Both the position numbers and the translations under genes were made by a program. A stretch of 17,002 nucleotides of DNA from KBS-96 sp049585195 (GTDB lineage: Bacteria; Acidobacteriota; Terriglobia; Bryobacterales; Bryobacteraceae), in assembly GCA_049585195.1 (NCBI GenBank), contig JBAUZG010000397.1:1-17002 (forward strand), written 5' to 3'. Under the pieces are notes generated by a model. That model made no database searches. It worked only from the letters and a program-made list of their open reading frames with translations, and was not told the DNA's origin. Of this stretch, positions 1-7,322 are shown piece after piece; the first letter of the stretch is position 1, and each line of letters starts with the position of its first letter.

Positions 1-53
1 TTCACGCGCAAAAAAGCACGCCTCAAGTTTGGTTACAAAACAAACCGCTCTAA

Positions 54-290
54 GCGGTCAGAGACCTAGGTGGAATTCCAACCCTGGCATTGGATTACAG
101 TCCGATTTGGGACGCCAATCTTTACGCATGGACCGCCGATGCAATCAGTAAGGGCTACCGGCAACAATTACGCGAGGAATTCCAGATTCTCACTTACGTG
201 CAAGATGGCCTGTTGACTGGACCTGGGGGCAAGCCATTTGGAAGCGCCGGCTTTTCCATAGATTGTCCTATCGTCATTCGTCTGGACTGA
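54..290 (+). pseudogene. C-terminal remnant of an unknown conserved protein
   Basis: An open frame follows an in-frame TAA at 51-53 and ends at TGA 288-290. It contains the phrases IPTLALDYSPIWD and LTGPGGKPFGSAGF and ends in NCPIV-like text (here DCPIVIRLD), which read like the C-terminal end of a secreted conserved hypothetical protein. I recognise this only from memory and cannot name a family. No ribosome-binding site precedes the first possible start (TTG at 90). The protein-like text begins upstream of that codon, at about residue 6 after the stop, so TTG 90 is not a convincing start. None of the three forward frames in bases 1-50 continues the protein. I read this as a decayed 3' gene end, or a gene broken at the window edge. 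Function unknown. Confidence 0.45.
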
Positions 291-731
291 GTAGCGTTTG
301 AGTGGGGCACTTGATGCCATCCGTCTATCCGGTGTCCCGCTTTCGTTTCGATGGCGTGTTCTTCCCAGGATGATTTAATTAACCGTCGGAAGAGTGAAGC
401 GCGTTGTCCCTTTGTGAGATAGCCCATGCGGCATTCGAGCACAGAGTTAGCGAGCACGCCGGCCATAGCGCACGGCGCGAGTTCACCCCACGAATATTAA
501 GCAGATGAGGGAAAAGATCATGTACCAACTACGAAACGTATTGGAATAAGCACAATGCAACGGGGCCGCGCCGACACTCGGCATGGTCGCCGCCGCGTCG
601 CTCTACACATGATTCGGGAGGTGGGGGCGCGTTTACTGCGCGAAGGTGTTTCATGACGTAGAATCGCCGTGCCCATTTATCTGTGACTTTAAAGAACTCT
701 ATTTGGCAGGAGAGCGGCTAGGCAGAGGCTT
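291..731. other. Intergenic region with no supported gene
   Basis: No credible gene is seen here. Short frames exist, such as ATG 555 to TGA 656 on the plus strand (33 codons, Arg-rich) and a minus-strand frame starting near 466 that overlaps the remnant at 54-290. None has a good ribosome-binding site or recognisable sequence. Since both sides hold gene debris, this stretch may be further debris too degraded to identify by eye. Confidence 0.5.
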
Positions 732-945
732 ATGGCGAACGCCAACTGCCACAACGGTGTTTCACAAATCACAGCTGCTCGTATCGTCAGTGGTGACCTT
801 TATGATTTCTTTTCACTGAGTAACGGAGGTCGGCTCGCTATGCGCCGACCTGAGCGGAAAGGGGGTCTCGGCAGCTTTGGTTATGGCGCATCTTCAGGCG
901 CTCGTGCGCGGGCGATTACTTGCTTCGGATCAAAACTTCATCTAG
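732..945 (+). pseudogene. Frameshifted SpoIIE/PP2C serine-phosphatase fragment
   Basis: Two adjacent plus-strand frames together spell the core of a SpoIIE-type PP2C phosphatase domain. The first frame (about 774-843) gives AARIVSGDLYDFFSLSNG, where SGDLYDFF is the hallmark metal-binding Asp motif. The second frame (844-942) gives ADLSGKGVSAALVMAHLQAL followed by VRGRLLASDQNFI and then TAG at 943-945. This matches the family's GDVSGKG...AALLMA block. The frame changes within about 835-844, consistent with a one-base indel. The usual N-terminal sensor or coiled coil and the rest of the phosphatase domain (NR-x-ATLF, NAGHNPP) are not readable. In living relatives such domains dephosphorylate anti-sigma-antagonist proteins or act in signalling. 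This copy cannot make a functional enzyme. Confidence 0.75.
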
Positions 946-1087
946 CGCGCGCCCGCTGCGCCACGCGCCGTCCAACCAGAGCATAGTGCGTGGGCAGAGC
1001 AGGAATCGGAGGCCTGAAGAAATATACAGCTTTCCAGCTGTCAGATTTTGCATGGTGCTTCCTTCCCAAAAAGGCCAATTTAGAGAT

Positions 1088-1137
1088 GTGAGCTTGTTCG
1101 AAAACGAAAGCTCACAAAAGCACCTCGCCGAGCGAGG
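1088..1137 (+). promoter_or_regulatory. Two consecutive hairpins in the DM13 gene leader
   Basis: An 8-bp perfect stem (GTGAGCTT at 1088-1095 with AAGCTCAC at 1108-1115) is followed seven bases later by a tight 6-bp stem (CCTCGC at 1123-1128, three-base loop, GCGAGG at 1132-1137). The second hairpin ends about 13 nt before the AGAAGGAG ribosome-binding site of the DM13 gene. Neither is followed by a T-run, so they do not look like intrinsic terminators. They could stabilise the leader or affect translation. This is seen in sequence only; function is a guess. Confidence 0.3.
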
Positions 1138-1157
1138 CGGAAGAAAGAAGGAGAACC

Positions 1158-1577
1158 ATGGACATCATTAAAGCATTCGCGATTGGGGCGGCAGTCTTCA
1201 TTCTACAAACGAGCCCCGCTTGGGCCCAGGAAGGTGACATTGTGGCAACGGGTACCTTCCATGGCGCAGCGCATCAGACCTCTGGCAGAGCTACGATCTA
1301 TTCGGTAAGCGGAAAAGAAACGCTGCGGCTAACCAACTTTAAGACTTCGAACGGGCCGGACGTGCATGTAATTCTGATCGCCGCAACCGACGCGCAAGAC
1401 AACGAGAATTTCCTCGACAAGAACGTGGCACGCGTCGAGCTTGGCAAATTGAAGGGCAACGAGGGCGACCAGAACTACGCGATCCCGGATGGTACCGACT
1501 TATCGAAGTTCAAGGCAGTTTCTATTTACTGCGAACGCTTCAACGCGAACTTCGGAACCGCTCCACTTGAAAAATAG
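1158..1577 (+). CDS. Exported DM13-domain protein
   Basis: A 139-residue protein. Residues 1-23 form a signal peptide (charged start, hydrophobic AIGAAVFIL, cleavage after AWA-Q). Residues about 27-138 are one complete DM13 domain, with VATGTFHGAAH, GRATIY, LRLTNFKTSNGPDVHVIL, the GNEGDQNYAIP block and the C-terminal VSIYCERFNANFGTAPL. The single conserved cysteine is Cys125. DM13 domains are small extracytoplasmic beta modules proposed to take part in redox or electron transfer through this cysteine; the biochemical role is not proven. The start is well supported by AGAAGGAG six bases before ATG. The next gene, 56 bp downstream on the same strand, carries the membrane anchor that many DM13 proteins have in the same chain, so the two probably act together. 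Confidence 0.88.
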   Translation: MDIIKAFAIGAAVFILQTSPAWAQEGDIVATGTFHGAAHQTSGRATIYSVSGKETLRLTNFKTSNGPDVHVILIAATDAQDNENFLDKNVARVELGKLKGNEGDQNYAIPDGTDLSKFKAVSIYCERFNANFGTAPLEK

Positions 1578-1633
1578 GTTCACAAAGTGAGAAGAACGAA
1601 CACCACTACAACTCACGGAAATGGTCGCCCAGC

Positions 1634-2113
1634 ATGAACCAGAGTGCAAGCCTGATCTCAGCATGGCGGAAACACCGTTTTCTGATTGCACTCTTAGCGC
1701 TCGTCATGGCGATTGCTTTGTGGTGGCTCTTCCGCCCGGAGTTGCTCTTTATTAACAAACAGGTGAATCAAGCGGCGCCTGCGGGGATCGCTGCGATCCA
1801 GCCTGTGTTCACCGCGAGTCTGCACCCAATAGATGATGCGAGCGGGCCGCACGGCCGGGTGAATATCCTGAGAAGTGGTCACGATCTTCAGCTCGAAATA
1901 TCGAACCTGCAAAGTAATGCGGCGAAGTCGTTCACCGTTGCTCTTGGTCCGTCGGAATCGGTGACGCGAGCTGCGGTTGTGGGCCGCGTTACCGTCGCCG
2001 GACATGAAAGGCTGGCTCTTCCATCCGGGCTCGATCCCGCCGGCAACAGAACGGTCCTGCTTACAGACGACTCGCATCGCATTTTAGCGACTGCAACTCT
2101 CGAGCCTTTCTAA
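1634..2113 (+). CDS. Membrane-anchored, diverged DM13-like protein
   Basis: A 159-residue protein. After a basic start (WRKHR) comes one transmembrane helix at about residues 16-33, then WWLFRPELLFINKQVNQ. That junction is typical of membrane-anchored DM13 proteins. Residues about 57-159 can be aligned by eye to the preceding DM13 protein: VFTASLH with VATGTFH, GRVNI with GRATI, LEISNL with LRLTNF, VVGRVTVAG with VELGKLKG, LALPSGLD with YAIPDGTD, and ATATLEP with GTAPLE. The DGPDVHV core and GDQNY are lost. The conserved cysteine position reads Asp-Asp (TDDSHR), so any cysteine chemistry is gone. There is no strong ribosome-binding site, and translation may depend on the upstream gene. Probably faces the periplasm, perhaps as a structural partner of the exported DM13 protein. 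The DM13 relationship is my inference. Confidence 0.65.
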   Translation: MNQSASLISAWRKHRFLIALLALVMAIALWWLFRPELLFINKQVNQAAPAGIAAIQPVFTASLHPIDDASGPHGRVNILRSGHDLQLEISNLQSNAAKSFTVALGPSESVTRAAVVGRVTVAGHERLALPSGLDPAGNRTVLLTDDSHRILATATLEPF

Positions 2114-2335
2114 CGTAAGGGTCATTTCTATACGAGTATCGGCAACAGACCGCGCGTCACTTCTGCTGCATTCCCGATGCTCGGAATTACGCCGGTTCTA
2201 GATGGTCTGTTCACCGCCGACGACGAACAGAACGGAATAAACACGTCGTGATTATTTCGGAAGGTTGTGGAAACGGCGCTATAACGAGACTGGCCATCGT
2301 GAACCGATATCGGGGCTGGTGTCGACCCCGTCTTT
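2114..2335 (+). pseudogene. Frameshifted ADOP/MacB-type ABC permease fragment
   Basis: Directly after the stop of the anchored DM13-like gene, the same frame reads NRPRVTSAAFPMLGITPVLD and GLFTADDEQNGI before TGA at 2249-2251. The next frame reads HVVIISEG and, after another one-base shift, LWKRRYN (2265-2285). Put together this is the periplasmic MacB_PCD segment of ADOP-family ABC permeases, whose usual text is of the type RVT..FF.VLG..P.LGR.FT..DEQ.G...VVI(L/I)S..LW.RR(F/Y). Further weak likeness (AIVNR, then a GVD) continues to about 2335 with more shifts. No transmembrane segments or start codon remain. It is a non-functional scrap, either of a gene that once lay here or of one fused by deletion to the end of the neighbouring gene. 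2336-2475 shows nothing further. Confidence 0.65.
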
Positions 2336-2475
2336 AGGAGGGTCTTAACTTGTAAGTCTTCGTCTCTTAATGGAACCATTGCGAGAACCGTGACGATTTA
2401 TTCAGCAGTAATCCGCTGCAGTAGACTTGCGGCCTAGCCTCTGGCGCGCATCGGCGTTACAATTCGAGGCGAAGC

Positions 2476-3993
2476 ATGGCGACAAATCGTAATGATTTTG
2501 CAGTAACTCGGCGGGACGTGATGTTCGCTCTTGGAATGGGAATGAGCGCGGCCCGATGTTTATCAGCAAGGCAGCAGAATAAGATTTCGCGAAATGTTCT
2601 GATTATTATGTCTGATCAGCACAAGCGCGACTGCTTGGGAGTCGCCGGCGATCAAGTCGCTCGCACGCCGAATCTCGACGCTTTCGGTCGTACCGCGGTG
2701 CGGTTTACCAGCGCGTATTGCACGAATCCGGTTTGTACGCCCTCGCGTGCCTCAATACTGACCGGACTCTACACTCACAACCACCAGGCGTGGAACAACA
2801 CAGTCCCTTGGCCAATTGGACATAAAACGATAGCGCATTATTTCGGGCAGGCGGGTTATATCACGGGCCTGATCGGAAAGATGCATTTTGTGGATGCTCA
2901 AACCCATGGCTTTGATTACCACCTCGATTTCAACGATTGGTACCAAGTCCTGGGACCGAAAACCAAGCTCTACGCAGATGAGTTGGCTCGCGTTAACTCG
3001 GGATCGGGTTTGCCGCAGATAGATGACTTATGGCGCGATCTTGGTGATCCGTGGAAGGGCGTACGAGAGTTGGATGACCGTGAGGGTTCCGTTGCGGTGG
3101 GTAGCGTCTCGAAAATTCCAGAACAGGATCATTTTGAAAGCTTTGTCGCACGCGAGTCCGTCAGATTTTTGGATAGATATGGCCGTCAGCAGCAGCCGTT
3201 CCTACTAATTTGCTCGTTCTTGAAGCCGCATGATCCGTTTATGCCAGCGGAGCGATTTGCAAATATGTTTCGTGCAGAAGATATGCATCTTCCCGACACG
3301 TGGGGCAAAGTCGACTTGTCGAAAGTGCCCGCTGAAGTTCGTCACTCGATCGAATCCAACGCGCCAACGCCGGAGCTGAAAGATCCAGTTCAAGCGCGAA
3401 GACGAATCGCATACTATTACGGCAATCTGGCCCAGATGGATGATTGCGCCGGCATCGTTCTGCGAAAATTGAGAGAACTCGGACTCGAAGACGACACCTT
3501 GGTTGTCTACACGGCGGATCATGGCGAAATGCTCGGCGAACACAGCCTATGGCAGAAATTTCAGTTCTACGAGTCTTCTTGCGGCGTTCCGCTGATGCTA
3601 CGTGCGCCTGGCATTTCATCACCTGGCATTTGTAATGCCCCACTTAGCCAGGTCGGTTTGTTGCCAACGATCGCTGAACTGTCAAATGTTCCTGTTTCGT
3701 CGGCTATTGACGGCCTCAGCTTTGCAGATCAAATGCATGATTCCACGCTCCGCCACAATGCACCTGTATTCGCTGAATACAACTTGCGGATGCGCAATGC
3801 GAAATATATGATTCGCAACGGGGATCTCAAATATTCGTTTTGGACTCACGATATGCCTGAGCTTTACAATCTGCAAAGCGATCCAAAGGAGATGACAAAT
3901 CTGGCTCTGGAGCCTGAACACCAAAACACCGTTGATGCTTTAAAAGCGAAGCTCTTCGCCTGGTACAAGCCGCCAGAATTGAACATGGCCTGA
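2476..3993 (+). CDS. Type-I sulfatase (arylsulfatase/choline-sulfatase-like)
   Basis: A 505-residue formylglycine-dependent sulfatase of the alkaline-phosphatase superfamily. It hydrolyses a sulfate ester; the substrate cannot be read from the sequence. Visible motifs are the metal-binding SDQ at residues 46-48, the maturation motif C87-T-P-S-R91 with ASILTGLYTHNH after it, GKMH at 134-137 (conserved Lys135 and His137), and the second metal site TADHGEMLGEH around Asp348-His349. The C-terminal PELYNLQSDPKEMTNLA is typical of the family. Cys87 must be converted to formylglycine; no maturase gene is visible here. The N-terminus has a Tat-like TRRD followed by a short hydrophobic stretch, so export is likely but not certain. 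GAGG lies six bases before ATG 2476. The TonB-dependent receptor gene follows after 38 nt, suggesting joint transcription and a periplasmic degradation role. Confidence 0.93.
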   Translation: MATNRNDFAVTRRDVMFALGMGMSAARCLSARQQNKISRNVLIIMSDQHKRDCLGVAGDQVARTPNLDAFGRTAVRFTSAYCTNPVCTPSRASILTGLYTHNHQAWNNTVPWPIGHKTIAHYFGQAGYITGLIGKMHFVDAQTHGFDYHLDFNDWYQVLGPKTKLYADELARVNSGSGLPQIDDLWRDLGDPWKGVRELDDREGSVAVGSVSKIPEQDHFESFVARESVRFLDRYGRQQQPFLLICSFLKPHDPFMPAERFANMFRAEDMHLPDTWGKVDLSKVPAEVRHSIESNAPTPELKDPVQARRRIAYYYGNLAQMDDCAGIVLRKLRELGLEDDTLVVYTADHGEMLGEHSLWQKFQFYESSCGVPLMLRAPGISSPGICNAPLSQVGLLPTIAELSNVPVSSAIDGLSFADQMHDSTLRHNAPVFAEYNLRMRNAKYMIRNGDLKYSFWTHDMPELYNLQSDPKEMTNLALEPEHQNTVDALKAKLFAWYKPPELNMA

Positions 3994-3995
3994 GT

Positions 3996-4004
3996 TGATA
4001 TAAT
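3996..4004 (+). promoter_or_regulatory. Possible extended -10 promoter before the receptor gene
   Basis: TGATATAAT in the sulfatase-receptor gap is a perfect extended -10 element (TG, one base, TATAAT). It would place a transcript start near 4011, just upstream of the CAGGAG ribosome-binding site at 4021-4026 and GTG at 4032. A TTGAAC at 3979-3984 is too close (14-nt spacer) to be a standard -35. An extended -10 does not always need one. The receptor could thus be transcribed both from here and by read-through from the sulfatase gene. Prediction only; sigma factor rules in this phylum are poorly known to me. Confidence 0.3.
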
Positions 4005-4031
4005 CCTCGCATTTCCGAAGCAGGAGTCCAC

Positions 4032-7000
4032 GTGGGACGAATTTCACTAGCTATTGCGACAGCAATTGCGCTCGCTTGCATGGCGAGTGCGCAAGATACC
4101 TCGACGATCGTCGGAACCCTTACTGATCAGTCCAGCGCAGCCGTACCAGACGCACAAGTGACTCTGCTTAACATGGCCATGCAATTCACCCGCGTGGTTC
4201 AGAGCAACGCTAATGGCCAATATGTCGCGTCGTCAATACCAACGGGTTCGTACACGATCACGGTCATCAAATCTGGGTTTGAGAAGCTGCAACGCGCGGG
4301 CGTGGTTTTGACGGCGGCGAGCACCTTAACCGTCGATATGCAACTTGCAGTTGGAAGCCAGACGCAAACGGTATCAGTGACAGGAACGGCGCCTCTGCTG
4401 CAATCGCAAAGTGCAACTGTCTCATCGCTCGTCGATAGTCAACAGATTGTTGCGTTGCCGCTAGTCAGCCGTGACTTTACTGACTTGGTTCTGCTCACGC
4501 CCGGCGCCCATATCGGCTCTGCTTCGAACTTATCTGAAGGTGGAAGTCCGTACGCGATGCGTGGCGGCGCCGATTACAGCGTGAATGGTGCCATAGCCGC
4601 GGGTAATAGCTATCTGATCGACGGTATTTACAACCGTAACTTATGGCTGAATACCTTAGTTATGGTCCCGGTGGTGGATGCGATTCAGGAGTACCGCGTG
4701 ATGACGAGTAACTACTCGGCGGAGTACGGGGAATCGGCCGGGGCAGTTACAGAAGTGGAAACAAAGACCGGTACGAATCAGATACACGGCGATGTCTGGG
4801 AGTTTTTGCGGAACGACAAGTTGAACGCGAACACGTTTTTCAATAATCTCGATGGAGTTTCACGCCCGAGCTTCCAACGCAACGAATTCGGCGCAACGAT
4901 CGGCGGCCCTATTGTCCGCAACCGCACTTTCTTTTTCGGCGATTATCAAGGTATCAGACTGAAGCAACCGCAGACCTCAATCTCGACCATTCCCACGTTA
5001 CCCGAGCAGAAGATGGTGGAGACAGGCAATTTCGCGGGCTTAGGAGCGCCGATCTACAATCCGTACGTTGTAAGCAATGGATTGCGTGTTCCTTTTGCTG
5101 GCAATCAAATCCCAGCGACAATGCTCGATCCTGCTGCGGTCGCCGTGTTCAAACTACTGCCGGCGCCGACTTCCCTCGGGAATACAAACAATTTCATCTT
5201 CAATCCGGACCTGACACAGCGCACGGACCAGTTTGCCGTACGCGTGGATCAAAATCTCGGCACATCAGACCATCTTTTCTTTCGCTATGCATACGACAAC
5301 AGCGATCAGGTAGTTCCGGGAGTGATTCCGGCGCCAAGCAATTCGGGCATTCCGATCGGGCCTTATCTTTCCACGGCCACGAATGGCACCACGACACCGC
5401 TGATCAATCAATCGGCGACATTAGGTTATACAAAGACGTTCAACCCGAACACAGTGCTCGAGGCGCATTTTGCCGCGGTGCGATGGAACGCGAACATTAC
5501 GCCACTGGATGCCCCGTACAACACAGCAACCGCGCTTGGAATTCCGGGCATCAACATCAACAATAAATCCGGTGGCTTGCCGGCCTTTACCATCTCGGGT
5601 TTCCAGGAGATTGGTGACAATTCAACATACCCTGAAGACAGCCACATCACGACGTTTCAGCTTGATTCTGCGCTGACGAAAGTTAAGGGCGCGCACACAA
5701 TTAAGTTCGGCCTGCTCTTTCTCCGCCATCGCTTCAATGGATTTTCGGCATTTCCGACGCGCGGGACATTCGATTTCAACGGTCAATTCACGCGCCAGAT
5801 CGGCAGCACGACGTCAGCAACATCACTCTCGGACTTTGCTCTGGGGGCTACAGACAGCGCTTCACGAAACATACTGAATGGCACCTTCGGCATGCGGCTA
5901 TGGCAGATTGCGCCTTTTGTGCAGGATACATGGCGCGTGACGGACCGCCTCACGCTCGACCTTGGTTTCCGCTACGAAGTGGATGCGCCACCGTATGACG
6001 TTCATAACCACTGGTCAAATCTGGACTTGAATACCGGCTTGTTGCTGGTTGCCGGCATAGACGGAAATGGCCGGCGTTTGCGCAACTTTGACTTCGATAC
6101 CCCCGCGCCGCGTGTCGGTCTAGCTTACGCACTCACTTCAGATCGCAAGACGATTCTGCGGACCGGCTTCGGTATTTCATACGTCGACATGGACGCTGGT
6201 GGCGCACAACTTTACAAGAATTTGCCGTACTACTTCGCACAAACGATCACGACCAGTATCAACGGAGCACCTGTCAGCACATTGAGCCAGGGCTTGCCGA
6301 TACCCGTTCAACCAAGCATTACAAACGAGGCCGCACTATCTACGGGTAGTCCAGACGCATGGAATATGAGTCTGCGCGAAAGTGAAATCATTCAGTGGAG
6401 TTTCGGTATTCAGCGAGAGCTCACTTCGAATCTAATGCTGGACGTTTCTTACGTAGGCACCCGTGGTGAGCGCATTCTCGTAAACAGCGTGGCTCTAAAT
6501 CAGTCTGTTCCTGGACCGGGCGCTCAAGCGCCGCGGCGGCCATACTATCTGCTTAATCCGAACTTAGTGAACATCGCCTACAGGACCAACGCAGGCGATT
6601 CGAAATATGAGTCCTTGCAGGTGCATCTGGAGAAGCGTTTTTCGCGCGGCCTTACCTTCGGCGTTTCGTACGCTTACGCGAGCTATCTTTCTGACGTTGG
6701 GAATCCGAATGGCGGCGGCAATTCAGACATTCAAAACTATGCGTGCATTGCGTGCAACTGGGGCCCTGTTCCTGATGATTTCAAGAACGTGCTGTCCGTC
6801 AACCACGTCTACAACCTTCCGTTCGGTCGCGGCCGCAAATATCTGAACCAGGGCCCGTTGTCGTATATCCTCGGAGACTGGAACCTGAACGGGATCTGGA
6901 GCGCTGACAGCGGTCAGCGGATCACGCCGATCTTTGGTACGAACGTTTCTAATTCGTCGGGCGGTGGCGATCAGCGTCCGAATCGAATCGCGAGCGGCAA

Positions 7001-7316
7001 CCTGCCCTCAGGCGAGCAATCCATCTACGATTGGTTCAACACAGCCGCTTTTGTCGGACCTTCGACTTACACATTTGGCAACTCGGGCACAGGTGTTCTC
7101 AGCGGACCTGTTTACTTCGATGTAGATCTCAGCTTGATGCGACACTTCCGTCTGACAGAGCGCTTTGGTATGGATCTGCGCACCGAATGGTTTAACGCGT
7201 TCAATCGCGCGAATTTCAACCCGCCGAACGCCACCATCGGCACCGTTCAAGCAGGCGTGATCAGCAGCACTTTCCCGGCCCGGATCATTCAGATGGCTGC
7301 AAAGATTGTATTCTGA
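4032..7316 (+). CDS. Oar-like TonB-dependent outer-membrane receptor
   Basis: A 1,094-residue outer-membrane protein. Residues 1-20 are a signal peptide ending ASA-Q. Residues about 22-115 form a carboxypeptidase-regulatory-like (CnaB-type) beta domain (TIVGTLTDQSSAAVPDAQVT, then NGQYVASSIPTGSYTI). Residues about 115-270 form the plug (TAPLLQSQSATVSSLVDSQQ, YLIDGIYNRN, YSAEYGESAGAVTEVETKTG). The rest is beta-barrel with alternating aromatic strands (FFRYAYD, FGLLFLRHRF, FVQDTWRVTDRLTLDLGFRY, LMRHFRL) and a C-terminal Phe (AAKIVF), as needed for barrel insertion. The GTG start is chosen because CAGGAG lies five bases upstream and the signal peptide begins there. Such receptors are abundant in Acidobacteriota and are thought to import or bind large substrates using TonB energy. 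Between two sulfatase genes, a sulfated polymer or its fragments is a plausible substrate, but this is inference. Confidence 0.92.
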   Translation: MGRISLAIATAIALACMASAQDTSTIVGTLTDQSSAAVPDAQVTLLNMAMQFTRVVQSNANGQYVASSIPTGSYTITVIKSGFEKLQRAGVVLTAASTLTVDMQLAVGSQTQTVSVTGTAPLLQSQSATVSSLVDSQQIVALPLVSRDFTDLVLLTPGAHIGSASNLSEGGSPYAMRGGADYSVNGAIAAGNSYLIDGIYNRNLWLNTLVMVPVVDAIQEYRVMTSNYSAEYGESAGAVTEVETKTGTNQIHGDVWEFLRNDKLNANTFFNNLDGVSRPSFQRNEFGATIGGPIVRNRTFFFGDYQGIRLKQPQTSISTIPTLPEQKMVETGNFAGLGAPIYNPYVVSNGLRVPFAGNQIPATMLDPAAVAVFKLLPAPTSLGNTNNFIFNPDLTQRTDQFAVRVDQNLGTSDHLFFRYAYDNSDQVVPGVIPAPSNSGIPIGPYLSTATNGTTTPLINQSATLGYTKTFNPNTVLEAHFAAVRWNANITPLDAPYNTATALGIPGININNKSGGLPAFTISGFQEIGDNSTYPEDSHITTFQLDSALTKVKGAHTIKFGLLFLRHRFNGFSAFPTRGTFDFNGQFTRQIGSTTSATSLSDFALGATDSASRNILNGTFGMRLWQIAPFVQDTWRVTDRLTLDLGFRYEVDAPPYDVHNHWSNLDLNTGLLLVAGIDGNGRRLRNFDFDTPAPRVGLAYALTSDRKTILRTGFGISYVDMDAGGAQLYKNLPYYFAQTITTSINGAPVSTLSQGLPIPVQPSITNEAALSTGSPDAWNMSLRESEIIQWSFGIQRELTSNLMLDVSYVGTRGERILVNSVALNQSVPGPGAQAPRRPYYLLNPNLVNIAYRTNAGDSKYESLQVHLEKRFSRGLTFGVSYAYASYLSDVGNPNGGGNSDIQNYACIACNWGPVPDDFKNVLSVNHVYNLPFGRGRKYLNQGPLSYILGDWNLNGIWSADSGQRITPIFGTNVSNSSGGGDQRPNRIASGNLPSGEQSIYDWFNTAAFVGPSTYTFGNSGTGVLSGPVYFDVDLSLMRHFRLTERFGMDLRTEWFNAFNRANFNPPNATIGTVQAGVISSTFPARIIQMAAKIVF

Positions 7317-7322
7317 CGCTAA

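Noticed and set aside
828..850. 7-bp hairpin (GGTCGGC with GCCGACC) as a terminator
   Set aside because: No T-run follows, and it lies within the phosphatase relic, where it is explained by the coding sequence.
732..986. Small protein from ATG 732 (84 codons)
   Set aside because: The first part is a phosphatase motif and the frame loses it after about residue 37 while the next frame continues it, so this is a frameshifted relic and not a small gene.
2128..2379. Minus-strand frame of 83 codons
   Set aside because: The opposite strand spells ADOP permease fragments, which explains the open frame.
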